A stretch of DNA of 19,536 bases from positions 1 through 19,536 of the forward strand of contig JAGDCQ010000005.1 of NCBI GenBank assembly GCA_017958465.1, in the 5' to 3' direction. This stretch comes from Lachnospiraceae bacterium. Lineage in GTDB: Bacteria > Bacillota > Clostridia > Lachnospirales > Lachnospiraceae. The notes beneath the pieces are model-generated. The model made no database searches, was not told where the DNA came from, and saw nothing but the letters and a program-made list of their open reading frames with translations. The position numbers and the translations under genes are program-made. Shown one piece after another: positions 6,657-14,478 of this stretch (positions are counted from its first letter, which is position 1; each line of letters opens with the position of its first letter).

Positions 6657-7703
6657 ATGAAAGCTAAAGCATCTGATTATCTCAAATACGACGAGACCAG
6701 AGGCGTTTACGTCGAGGATCCCGAGCAGGCTGTAAGGGATGATGTTGAAAAGCATTACTGGCTTAACGTGCTCCGCACAATAGGCAGGGACTGGCGTCTG
6801 TACCTCATGCTCGTACCGATGATCCTTGTGTTCCTGTTCTGGCGCTACTTCCCCATGTACGAGCTCCTTGGCGCTTTCAAGGTGTTCGATGTGGTGCTTC
6901 CCGTTGCGCAGCAGAACTTCCAGGGCTTCTCCGCTTTCAAAGTCCTTATCGTCGGAACTGAGTCAGCCCGTTTCTGGATGGCTCTTAGAAATACATTCCT
7001 GCTCAGCTTCTACGGATTGTGCTTCGGCTTCCCTATGCCGATCATAATCGCGCTGTTCTTCAACGAGATCCGTTCGAACATCGCACGAAGCGTGTATCAG
7101 GTTCTCACTTATCTCCCTAAGTTCATGTCGACGGTCGTTATGACAACGCTCGTTACACTGCTTGTTAAGCAGGGCTCCATCATCGGCGGCATGGGTATTG
7201 TTTCACAGGCTCTCGCAAAGATCGGTATCGTATCCGAAGAGATCGCCTACAGCGGCCTTCTTAACAGGCCGGAGTTCTTCAGGGCCATCTACCAGATAAC
7301 AGGTATCTGGGAGGGCGCGGGCTACGACAGTATCGTCTACTTCGCAGCCATCATCGCCATCTCACCCACAAGCTATGAAGCCGCCCAGATAGACGGCGCC
7401 GGCAAGATGAGCCAGATGCGTTACGTAGTTCTTCCGAGTATCCTTTCGACAGTCGTTATCATGCTGATCACGCGTATCGGTTCGCTCCTCAGCATAGGCT
7501 ACGAAAAAGTGCTCCTTCTCTATAACCCGAACACCTATACTACGGCAGACGTTGTTTCAACCTTGTCCTACCGTCTCGGTATCGAGAACAACATCAAGAG
7601 TGTGGCCTCCGCCGCGGAAATGATGAACAACGTAGTGGGAATGCTCCTTGTCATCGGTGCGAACACCATCGCAAGAAAGGCATCGAACGTATCCCTGTAC
7701 TAA
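6657..7703 (+). CDS. Carbohydrate ABC importer permease, LplB type
   Basis: Predicted 348-residue inner-membrane permease of the CUT1 class, the first of two that form the channel. About 45 hydrophilic residues precede the first helix (near LYLMLVPMILVFLFW), longer than usual for the family, with six or more helices following. The cytoplasmic EAA loop that docks the ATPase is present as EAAQIDGAGKMSQMRYVVLP. The closest families I can name are the LplB and putative aldouronate permeases, typically paired with an LplC partner as here. GGAGAGG (6646-6652) precedes the ATG. Such permeases usually carry oligosaccharides or sugar derivatives; the substrate is not evident because no glycoside hydrolase is nearby. 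Confidence 0.92.
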   Translation: MKAKASDYLKYDETRGVYVEDPEQAVRDDVEKHYWLNVLRTIGRDWRLYLMLVPMILVFLFWRYFPMYELLGAFKVFDVVLPVAQQNFQGFSAFKVLIVGTESARFWMALRNTFLLSFYGLCFGFPMPIIIALFFNEIRSNIARSVYQVLTYLPKFMSTVVMTTLVTLLVKQGSIIGGMGIVSQALAKIGIVSEEIAYSGLLNRPEFFRAIYQITGIWEGAGYDSIVYFAAIIAISPTSYEAAQIDGAGKMSQMRYVVLPSILSTVVIMLITRIGSLLSIGYEKVLLLYNPNTYTTADVVSTLSYRLGIENNIKSVASAAEMMNNVVGMLLVIGANTIARKASNVSLY

Positions 7704-7741
7704 GGCTATTCACAAGCATTTCGTAACTCTTAGGAGGAACC

Positions 7742-8632
7742 ATGAAACGTAAACTGGAAATATCCGAGCTGATATTTAAGATAATAAGCTACCTTTTCCT
7801 GACGATGTTCGCCATCCTTTGTCTTTATCCCTTCGTTTACGCGATCTCGTCATCCATAAGCGGCATCGAAGCGGTAGAGCATAACGAGATCGTGCTTTTC
7901 CCGAAGGCTGTTCAGTTTGACGCCTTCAAGAGGATGTTCTCGAACAACATGTTCTGGAATTCCTATTCCAACACCTTGTTCCTTACATTCTTCGGAACGA
8001 TCTGGTCCCTTGGTGTTTCGATCCTCGGCGCTTACGCTCTTTCGAAGAAGAGGCTCCTTTTCAGGAAGGCTTTCAACTTCTACCTGGTATTCACCATGTG
8101 GTTCAGTGCAGGTCTTGTACCCCAGTACCTGAACTACTTAAAGACCCAGACCATCTTCAGGGGCTTTGGTATCAACGACGACAAATGGCTCGTTGTTATC
8201 GCAATGGGTATGGGCGCAATGAACATCATCCTTCTTCGAAACGCTTTCGAAGGTGTTCCTTCCGAGATCGAAGAAGCAGCCATCGTGGACGGTGCTACGG
8301 AGCTCCAGGTGCTCTCAAAGATCTACATCCCCATGAGCAAATCCACCATCGCAACGGTTGCACTGTTCTTTGGTATCTCCCGCTGGAACGGCTACTTCTG
8401 GGCACGCCAGATGATCACCAACCCCAACGAGCACCCTCTTCAGGTTTTTGTACGTCTCAAACTTGAGGAATACACAGACCCCGACGTTATGACAGGCTGG
8501 AACGAGACATACGCATCGGATTCCGTTATCTATGCTCTCGTTGTCTGCTCCATCGTTCCCATCATCATCATCTACCCCTTCATCCAGAAGTACTTTGCGA
8601 AGGGCGTAAATATGGGTGGTGTGAAAGAATAA
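7742..8632 (+). CDS. Carbohydrate ABC importer permease, LplC/YtcP type
   Basis: Predicted 296-residue inner-membrane partner of the LplB-type permease. The N-terminus has the usual short cytoplasmic lead, then a first helix (about 17-33, FLTMFAILCLYPFVYAI) and the SSSISG segment typical of the LplC/YtcP family. The EAA loop is EEAAIVDGATELQVLSKI, followed by YIPMSKS. The C-terminus FIQKYFAKGVNMGGVKE is the standard family ending, so the gene is complete. AGGAGG (7732-7737) lies 4 nt before the ATG. It sits between its partner permease and the solute-binding lipoprotein, a canonical order. Confidence 0.94.
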   Translation: MKRKLEISELIFKIISYLFLTMFAILCLYPFVYAISSSISGIEAVEHNEIVLFPKAVQFDAFKRMFSNNMFWNSYSNTLFLTFFGTIWSLGVSILGAYALSKKRLLFRKAFNFYLVFTMWFSAGLVPQYLNYLKTQTIFRGFGINDDKWLVVIAMGMGAMNIILLRNAFEGVPSEIEEAAIVDGATELQVLSKIYIPMSKSTIATVALFFGISRWNGYFWARQMITNPNEHPLQVFVRLKLEEYTDPDVMTGWNETYASDSVIYALVVCSIVPIIIIYPFIQKYFAKGVNMGGVKE

Positions 8633-8644
8633 AACCCGATTTGT

Positions 8645-8659
8645 ACCGCGTGTTGCGGT
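8645..8659 (+). other. Stem-loop upstream of the binding-protein ribosome site
   Basis: ACCGC (8645-8649), loop GTGTT, GCGGT (8655-8659), without a T-run. It lies 15 nt before the very strong AAGGAGG (8675-8681) that serves the lipoprotein ATG at 8690 with 8-nt spacing. It might mark a message processing point and, with the hairpin after the gene, bracket the binding-protein segment. Confidence 0.4.
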
Positions 8660-8689
8660 TCAATATATTTCCTTAAGGAGGATAAATTT

Positions 8690-10936
8690 ATGAAAAAAAG
8701 ACTTGTGGCCCTGCTGCTTGTTGCGAGCATGGTACTTGGTCTTGCTGCATGCGGTGAAGTAAAGAACACTCCTTCCCCTGCTCCTACCAAGACACCTTCG
8801 CAAGCTCCCACAGACAAGCCGGCAGATCCTACAAACGGAGCTGATCCTACGGAGGCTCCCGAGCCTACAAAGCCATCCGAGACTATCGATGTTCCGGAAC
8901 TTAAGTTCACAGCAGGCACCGTTCTCAGAATGGCCTGCGGTTACAACAGTGCAAAGACCGGTATGTTCTTTGACGCTGAAACAGCCGGCCAGGGTATCAC
9001 CCTTGCAGACGGCAAGACTTACTACTCAGGCGACTTAAAGCCTACCTGGAAGCGCGTTGAGGAGATCTTTGGTATGAAGTTCGAGAACCAGTACCAGGGC
9101 AACTCCGCTACCAACGAGTTCAAGTACTGGCAGGAGAAGCTTGGTGATGTTGATATGGTTGCAGGTTCTGCTTCTCTTCTTTCCGAGTACGGTGAGAGCG
9201 GCTACCTTGTAAACATTGCCGAGTTCCTTGACTACATGCCTAACTTCAAGGCTTACCTTGAGTCCAACACCATCGTTCGTCTTTCCATCACAGGAAACAC
9301 CCAGACAGGCGCTATCTACTTCAGCCCTTACTTCGACGGTGTTGACGATATCGAGCGTATGCCTCTTATGCGTACAGACTGGGTTGAGAAGCTCCTTAAC
9401 GGCGATGGCGAGTTCACAGCCACCAGCAGCAAGGATCTTGCAGCAGCTAAGTATCAGCCTTACATGCCTACAAGCGGCAAGGTAGAGATCGAAGTTGTTA
9501 ACATTGACGGCAAGAAAGTCGACAAGGTGAGCAAGGATTACGACGCAGCAGGCAACATCGTTAAGACAATGAACGATGCACTTGCAGCAGGCAAGGTAAC
9601 AGGTGTTGAAGCTGTTAATATGCTCCGTACCTACATCGACAAGGCTTACAACGGATACTACGGAAAAGATCGTGCAAACCTCTTCATCGGCCAGAATGCC
9701 GCTTGGGATGCAGACGAGCTTGTAGCACTCCTTCGTTGCGTTGTTGCTAACAGCCAGACTCTTAACGGAACCGACACTATCGAAGGTCTCTTCACTCGTG
9801 AGAATGCAAACCTTCAGCGTCAGGTTGATATCTTCAGATTCGCAGGCACACTCTTTGGTGTTCGCGGTCTTGAATCCAGACAGGATTACCTGTACTTTGA
9901 CAACAACGGCACTCTCCACGATGCACGTGGTGAGAAGGCCACCTACGAAGCTATCGACAGACTTCAGGATATGGCTGCAGAAGGTCTTATCGCTTCTTCC
10001 TTCATGAACGGCGAAGATGTAAAGACCCAGAACATGCTTGAAAAAGACCTTGGCTTCATGCACTACGATTACAACCAGACACAGACCATCTACAACCAGA
10101 CCAAGCTTGACAATGCTGCAGGCGAGAAGTACATGGCAGTTATGGTTCCTGTTGCACGCTGGTATGATGGTACTAACGCAGACGGCGTTTACATGAGATT
10201 TACCGAGTCATGGCGTTCAGTTAAGACTGATGGTTGGGCAATCTCCAAGGCCGGCGTTGATTACAAGGGCGACGGCAAGATGACAGACAAGCTTAAAGCA
10301 GCTCTGAGCATCATCGACTACGCTTACAGCAAAGCAGGCCAGATCCTTATGTCCTACGGTCCCGATGCGTTCATCAAGACAAACGCTGACGGTTCTTATG
10401 TAACATTCAACTTCAACGGCACTGAGATGCCTGTTATCGCTGACAAGACCTATGAAGATCTCTGGACTCTTGCAAGCGGCAACTACACCAACTTTGCACG
10501 TTACTATCTTGGATCGACCTTAAGCTTCCTTAAGAGCCAGGCATTCGAGTATCAGTGTACACACGAAGTTGGCAAGGAAGGCGCAGGCCATATCTCTACA
10601 GCTATCGGTCTTGGTATCATCAAGCACCCGCTCCTTGCTGTAGCAGACAATATGTGGTACACCTCCATCCCTACCGTTCTTCCGAACACCAAGGATGAGA
10701 ATGATATCCTCAAGGGTTACACCGACCTTTCCAACAACTTCAACAACGCTAAGGATAAATACAATATCCTTGTTGACCTTGTTCAGAAGGGTTATGCAGG
10801 CAACCAGCTCTCACTCGGCAGCGCAGATGCTATCATCAAGGCTGTTAACGAAGACTGGAGCAGCGCTCAGTATCTCATGCTTAAGCAGGATGCTTGGACA
10901 CGCCTTGCAAACTACTACAAGAATCTTACCAAATAA
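8690..10936 (+). CDS. Large lipoprotein solute-binding protein of the carbohydrate ABC importer
   Basis: Predicted 748-residue extracellular receptor anchored to the membrane by lipid. Residues 1-20 are a lipoprotein signal peptide with lipobox LAAC and Cys21 as the modified residue. Residues 22 to about 70 are a Pro/Thr/Ala-rich linker that would let the receptor reach through the cell wall. The rest looks like a family-1 solute-binding fold of the LipO/aldouronate-binding type, but it is much longer than the usual 450-560 residues, so it may contain an inserted or additional domain. Codons are strikingly biased to GGT, GTT, CTT, AAG and AAC/GAC, unlike the neighbouring membrane proteins, which fits very high expression. 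A stable hairpin follows the stop. It delivers the ligand to the two upstream permeases. Confidence 0.92.
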   Translation: MKKRLVALLLVASMVLGLAACGEVKNTPSPAPTKTPSQAPTDKPADPTNGADPTEAPEPTKPSETIDVPELKFTAGTVLRMACGYNSAKTGMFFDAETAGQGITLADGKTYYSGDLKPTWKRVEEIFGMKFENQYQGNSATNEFKYWQEKLGDVDMVAGSASLLSEYGESGYLVNIAEFLDYMPNFKAYLESNTIVRLSITGNTQTGAIYFSPYFDGVDDIERMPLMRTDWVEKLLNGDGEFTATSSKDLAAAKYQPYMPTSGKVEIEVVNIDGKKVDKVSKDYDAAGNIVKTMNDALAAGKVTGVEAVNMLRTYIDKAYNGYYGKDRANLFIGQNAAWDADELVALLRCVVANSQTLNGTDTIEGLFTRENANLQRQVDIFRFAGTLFGVRGLESRQDYLYFDNNGTLHDARGEKATYEAIDRLQDMAAEGLIASSFMNGEDVKTQNMLEKDLGFMHYDYNQTQTIYNQTKLDNAAGEKYMAVMVPVARWYDGTNADGVYMRFTESWRSVKTDGWAISKAGVDYKGDGKMTDKLKAALSIIDYAYSKAGQILMSYGPDAFIKTNADGSYVTFNFNGTEMPVIADKTYEDLWTLASGNYTNFARYYLGSTLSFLKSQAFEYQCTHEVGKEGAGHISTAIGLGIIKHPLLAVADNMWYTSIPTVLPNTKDENDILKGYTDLSNNFNNAKDKYNILVDLVQKGYAGNQLSLGSADAIIKAVNEDWSSAQYLMLKQDAWTRLANYYKNLTK

Positions 10937-10960
10937 TTATTTGGTCACAGGAGCCACATT

Positions 10961-10993
10961 GGGGGCGTGAAAACGCCCCCTGCGGGGTTCCGC
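10961..10993 (+). other. Very stable GAAA-tetraloop hairpin (plus a second small hairpin) after the binding-protein gene
   Basis: GGGGGCGT (10961-10968), loop GAAA, ACGCCCCC (10973-10980): a perfect 8-bp GC-rich stem with a GNRA tetraloop. GCGG (10982-10985) / CCGC (10990-10993) forms a second stem at once after it. No T-run follows either, and genes of the same operon continue 42 bp later. By analogy with other binding-protein operons it probably protects the 3' end of a shorter, abundant receptor message, or gives partial termination. The structure is seen; the role is inferred. Confidence 0.7.
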
Positions 10994-11034
10994 GACAGGA
11001 TTAAGTTTTTCGCAAAAAGCGCACGGAGAACGTT

Positions 11035-11649
11035 ATGTATAAAAAGCAGATGCTCTTTCAAAGAATAATATGCATTCTCGTTTTGGTCGGATCGTCACTG
11101 GTGTTCTTTTATTCACTAGGCATGCTGACTGACCTTTACGACGGGCTGCGCCAGGCTATCCCGGATGCAACGATCCTGGATTCCGACGATCCTTCGGGCC
11201 TCGGGCCAAAAGTAGCGGGCGCACGTATCCTTTACGATATGCAGGGATTTAACAGGCAGCTTACAACGGGTGCCATAATTCTTGTGCTTCTCGGAGTCTT
11301 TCTGCTTATCACCAACACTCACACCCGCAGGCGCTATTACATCTCAAATTATATTGCAACCTGCCTTGCCGCAGCAGGCGGCATAGGCTATTCGCTCTGG
11401 GCTGTTGGCGAGATCCTCAGCTGGAAGGCTACTTATAAGGCCTGGATCGATTTTGAAAAGCTCGAAACCCTCGCTAAAATGTTTAAATTCCCGTTTTATG
11501 ATGCAAACCATACATTCTGGTTTGACGCAGGAGTAGTGGTGATGATCGTCTACGTTGTCATCCTTGCACTCCTTGTACTTAATATGATCTGGAAAATAGT
11601 CGTAATGAATGCAGAAAAGAAGCTTCTTGAAGCCGGAAAGGAAGCGTGA
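11035..11649 (+). CDS. Uncharacterised four-helix membrane protein (module 1, first member)
   Basis: I do not recognise this 204-residue protein. Hydrophobic segments lie at about 11-31, 77-93, 105-127 and 164-188. Between the first and second is a segment of about 45 residues with many Asp, Gly and Pro, and another of about 35 residues precedes the last helix; both are probably on the outside. The C-terminus is a charged cytoplasmic tail (NAEKKLLEAGKEA). No enzymatic or EAA-type motif is visible. GGAG (11025-11028) precedes the ATG. The next gene starts 3 nt after the stop, and its ribosome site lies inside this gene, so translation is likely coupled. With the 161-residue protein it precedes the first ATPase gene, suggesting a role in the same complex. 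Confidence 0.8.
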   Translation: MYKKQMLFQRIICILVLVGSSLVFFYSLGMLTDLYDGLRQAIPDATILDSDDPSGLGPKVAGARILYDMQGFNRQLTTGAIILVLLGVFLLITNTHTRRRYYISNYIATCLAAAGGIGYSLWAVGEILSWKATYKAWIDFEKLETLAKMFKFPFYDANHTFWFDAGVVVMIVYVVILALLVLNMIWKIVVMNAEKKLLEAGKEA

Positions 11650-11652
11650 CCT

Positions 11653-12138
11653 ATGGACGAAAAAACAATCCGTAAAGACAGGATGCGCTATACTAAAAAC
11701 ACGACTTCGTCGAGTTTTGCGCTTTTGGCCATCCTTTTCAATGTATTCTATTTCGTGAGCATATATAGATCTGATGTGGGAAGCTACTATTACACATGGC
11801 TCACAGGTGCTTCCATCATCTACAACCTTGTGTTCATGCTTGTTGTCTTCCTTTGCTCGGAAGGCGTAAAGCTTTACAATTTCAACTATTCGGTGACTAT
11901 GATAATCGTGGGAGCGCTGCAGATCGTAAGGATCTTCATCATCCCCCGCAAAGCTGCGACGACCATCCTGCAGGTAGGCGAGGAGGAGAGAGCGGCAATG
12001 CTGGCACCCCAGCATGTCAGGGTCATCTGCTTCCTCCTGATCTCCAGTGCCTTCCTCATCGTGGGAGGGATCATAGGGATCATCAAGGGCGAAACCCTCA
12101 GAGCTTACCAGAAAAGCCTTGAAAACAAGGCTGCTTGA
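11653..12138 (+). CDS. Uncharacterised four-helix membrane protein (module 1, second member)
   Basis: This 161-residue protein has four hydrophobic segments at about 20-38, 50-68, 80-97 and 123-144, a basic N-terminus (TIRKDRMRYTK) and a charged C-terminus (GETLRAYQKSLENKAA), giving both ends a likely cytoplasmic location. No conserved motif is recognised. It starts 3 nt after the previous stop, and AAAGGAAG (11637-11644), inside the previous gene, is the only plausible ribosome site. It is followed 33 bp later by the first ATPase gene. A membrane subunit or regulator of the transporter is the simplest reading; the sequence alone does not show which. Confidence 0.8.
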   Translation: MDEKTIRKDRMRYTKNTTSSSFALLAILFNVFYFVSIYRSDVGSYYYTWLTGASIIYNLVFMLVVFLCSEGVKLYNFNYSVTMIIVGALQIVRIFIIPRKAATTILQVGEEERAAMLAPQHVRVICFLLISSAFLIVGGIIGIIKGETLRAYQKSLENKAA

Positions 12139-12171
12139 CAAAAACGTAAACCTCGGACCAGGGAGACGGTT

Positions 12172-13230
12172 ATGGCTGAACTGAAACTTCAACATTTGGA
12201 TAAGATATATGACAACAATGTCCAGGCTGTATATGATTTCAACCTTGACGTTGCCGACGGCGAGCTGATAGTCCTTGTTGGGCCTTCCGGCTGCGGTAAA
12301 TCCACAACCTTAAGGATGGTTGCGGGGCTTGAGGACATTTCCTCCGGCCACCTGATCATCGACGGCAAGGATATAACGACAATGCCGCCAAAGGACCGTG
12401 ATATCGCGATGGTTTTCCAGAACTACGCGCTTTATGCCCATATGACCGTCTACGAGAATATGGCATTCTCCCTTGTTCTCCGCAAGGAAAACAAGAACGT
12501 CATCCATGAAAAGGTGCTTGCGGCAGCAGAGATCCTTGGTCTTACGGACCAGCTCAACAAGAAGCCCGCACAGCTTTCAGGCGGTCAGCACCAGCGTGTG
12601 GCCATGGGACGTGCCATCGTTCGTACCCCGAAGGTATTCCTCTTCGACGAGCCCCTGTCAAACCTCGATGCAAAGCTCCGTGGCGCGACAAGGCGTGAGA
12701 TCCTTCTCCTCCACAAGAGGCTTAAGGCCACGATGCTTTATGTAACACACGATCAGACAGAGGCCCTTACCCTTGCGGACAGGATCGTTTGTATGTCAAT
12801 GGGCCATGTTCAGCAGATCGGAACGCCGCTCGAGCTTTACGATACACCGAACAATCTCTTTGTTGCGAGCTTCATAGGGCTTCCTCCCATGAACTTCATC
12901 GAAGGAAAGGTGGAAGACGGCTCCTTTAAGTCAGAGCACATCTCCTTTGAGCTGAACGGAGAGCAGAAACAGCTGCTTTCCGCCTACAACGGGAAGGAAG
13001 TTGTTGTGGGCGTAAGACCCGAGAATATCATAAAGGGCAGCACCTGCGCAATGAAGGTCACTCTTAACGAAAACCTCGGACAGACAACCCTTGTTCACGG
13101 CAACGTCGGCGGGCAGAAGCTTACAGCCAAGTTCCGTGAGTGGTGTGATTACGAAAACGGTGACGAAGTGGGGATCGCGTTCGACCGCATCCACTTCTTC
13201 GATAAAGAGTCCACAGAAGCGATAAGATAG
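12172..13230 (+). CDS. MalK/MsmK/UgpC-type sugar-import ATPase, first of two
   Basis: Predicted 352-residue cytoplasmic ATPase that would power the LplB/LplC-type permeases. Walker A GPSGCGKST is at 37-45, the Q-loop is FQNYALYAHMTV, the signature LSGGQ is at 135-139, Walker B VFLFDE is at 155-160 with catalytic Glu160, and the H-loop is YVTHDQTEA. A C-terminal TOBE-type regulatory domain begins near 235. All catalytic residues are present. Small departures from the family are ALYAH where ALYPH is usual, SGGQH after the signature where SGGQQ or SGGQR is usual, and an altered RGATRREILLLH segment. Motif positions are identical to those of the second ATPase at 14479, so the two probably arose by duplication. 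GGGAG (12161-12165) precedes the ATG. The stop is TAG and overlaps the AGGAG of the next gene. Confidence 0.93.
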   Translation: MAELKLQHLDKIYDNNVQAVYDFNLDVADGELIVLVGPSGCGKSTTLRMVAGLEDISSGHLIIDGKDITTMPPKDRDIAMVFQNYALYAHMTVYENMAFSLVLRKENKNVIHEKVLAAAEILGLTDQLNKKPAQLSGGQHQRVAMGRAIVRTPKVFLFDEPLSNLDAKLRGATRREILLLHKRLKATMLYVTHDQTEALTLADRIVCMSMGHVQQIGTPLELYDTPNNLFVASFIGLPPMNFIEGKVEDGSFKSEHISFELNGEQKQLLSAYNGKEVVVGVRPENIIKGSTCAMKVTLNENLGQTTLVHGNVGGQKLTAKFREWCDYENGDEVGIAFDRIHFFDKESTEAIR

Positions 13231-13241
13231 GAGCAATCAAT

Positions 13242-13787
13242 ATGCGCGAATTTTTCCGAAAGAGAATGGTTGCGCTGAAGCGCAGACCATCCAATATCCC
13301 GCTTTTCTTCCTTGTGATCGCATTTCTGATCTATGCGCTGAACACAAGCTTTGTTTCCGATACTTCAATGAAGCTTATGGGCGACAATATGGGGCTTGCG
13401 GGCTTTATCACCATGCTTACGTCAATCCTGATCTTTGTGGTTTATCTCAATGCGTTCCCGAAGCGCCAGAAGCCGAAGGTAGCGATGCTCATCCTGTTCT
13501 TTGCAATGCTCGCGATCATCGTTGTGGCAGACTTCTACTACAAAAACGCTATCACAAAGAGTATGGCCATGATAGACGCAAGGAATCCTGAGAACACATT
13601 CCGTACGGATTTCCCGTATATCGCAAGGGCTGAGTTGCTTACAACGGTCCATGCCATTTCTGTTATCGTGGTGGGCGCTCTTGTAGCCACCCTCCCCGTT
13701 TACTCGAAGCTCCTTAGGAAGATCAAGACTTCCATCGAGGTAGAGGGCAATGCAGATATGAACGAGATCGATATTTCCGAGGAATGA
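13242..13787 (+). CDS. Uncharacterised four-helix membrane protein (module 2, first member)
   Basis: This 181-residue protein has a strongly basic N-terminus (MREFFRKRMVALKRR), hydrophobic segments at about 19-34, 51-70, 79-98 and 134-155, and an acidic C-terminal tail (VEGNADMNEIDISEE). A segment of about 35 residues between the third and fourth helices is probably outside. I recognise no family. AGGAG at 13229-13233 overlaps the TAG of the ATPase upstream and lies 8 nt before the ATG, so the genes are tightly linked. It repeats the pattern of module 1: a small membrane protein that opens a pair in front of an ATPase. I see no convincing sequence similarity to the module-1 proteins by eye. 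Confidence 0.8.
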   Translation: MREFFRKRMVALKRRPSNIPLFFLVIAFLIYALNTSFVSDTSMKLMGDNMGLAGFITMLTSILIFVVYLNAFPKRQKPKVAMLILFFAMLAIIVVADFYYKNAITKSMAMIDARNPENTFRTDFPYIARAELLTTVHAISVIVVGALVATLPVYSKLLRKIKTSIEVEGNADMNEIDISEE

Positions 13788-13801
13788 TCTAAAGCAACAA
13801 T

Positions 13802-14467
13802 ATGGCTAAGAAGAAAAACAAAAAGGATGCCGTAAGGCCCCCGGAAGGACAGGGGAAGAGCACGGCAGACTACTATAAACTGAAGACCGATGCCGTGGAC
13901 AGGCTTGTGAACGCCAGTGCCGAGACAGCGCCTGAAGTCACGGAAAAGGATATCAGAAAGGTTTCGGGGAAAAGGAAGTTTAACATCCCCTTCCCCATAA
14001 AAGCGCTTTTCATCAAGTTCTGGTTCGCCGGCGCCGTATGCTTCTTCTTTTACTTCGGCCTTGGCGGATACCTGCAGGTGGCAGATCTGCTGTTCGTTTT
14101 CGGAGCGGCGCTCGGAGCCGTAAAGAACCTGCTTGAGAACAACATGCTCAGGTTCATTGAGCGGGATGAGGGTGAGAGCAAGCGCTTTATGCTTGTTGAA
14201 ACAAAGAAGTTCTGGGGACTGTTCCTGGATGTTTTGTACGGCTTTGTGATACTTGGGGTCGTAATGTACATCTACAGCCTCATAACTGTGGTGCTTGCCG
14301 CCACCATAGGCAGCGAAAAGGCTGCGGGCTTCGGAGTTGAGCCGCTGCTGTTCGGTTTTGTGGCAACAGTGGTGGATATGGCCTTTGTATCGGTCAAAAA
14401 CCTGATCAGAAAGATCATAAGTGATGCTAAGAAATCGGTCCTGACACAGACGGATCGTAAACAATAA
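13802..14467 (+). CDS. Uncharacterised membrane protein with a charged N-terminal domain (module 2, second member)
   Basis: This 221-residue protein starts with about 65 hydrophilic, Lys-rich residues (MAKKKNKKDAVRPPE and on), then has hydrophobic segments at about 72-90, 92-108, 138-168 and 178-198, and ends in a basic tail. The long N-terminal part is probably cytoplasmic and could contact the ATPases or the cell-wall side machinery; this is inference. No family is recognised. The ribosome site is weak: GAGGA lies 17 nt before the ATG, inside the end of the upstream gene, so translation may rely on coupling. The second ATPase gene follows after 11 bp. Confidence 0.78.
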   Translation: MAKKKNKKDAVRPPEGQGKSTADYYKLKTDAVDRLVNASAETAPEVTEKDIRKVSGKRKFNIPFPIKALFIKFWFAGAVCFFFYFGLGGYLQVADLLFVFGAALGAVKNLLENNMLRFIERDEGESKRFMLVETKKFWGLFLDVLYGFVILGVVMYIYSLITVVLAATIGSEKAAGFGVEPLLFGFVATVVDMAFVSVKNLIRKIISDAKKSVLTQTDRKQ

Positions 14468-14478
14468 GGGAGATTGCC

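Noticed and set aside
9035..10063. 342-residue open frame antisense to the binding-protein gene
   Set aside because: It arises from the strong codon bias of the + strand gene; the product is Val/Leu/Cys-rich with no family, ribosome site or promoter. The same applies to the long antisense frames at 1997-2869 and 14272-15336.
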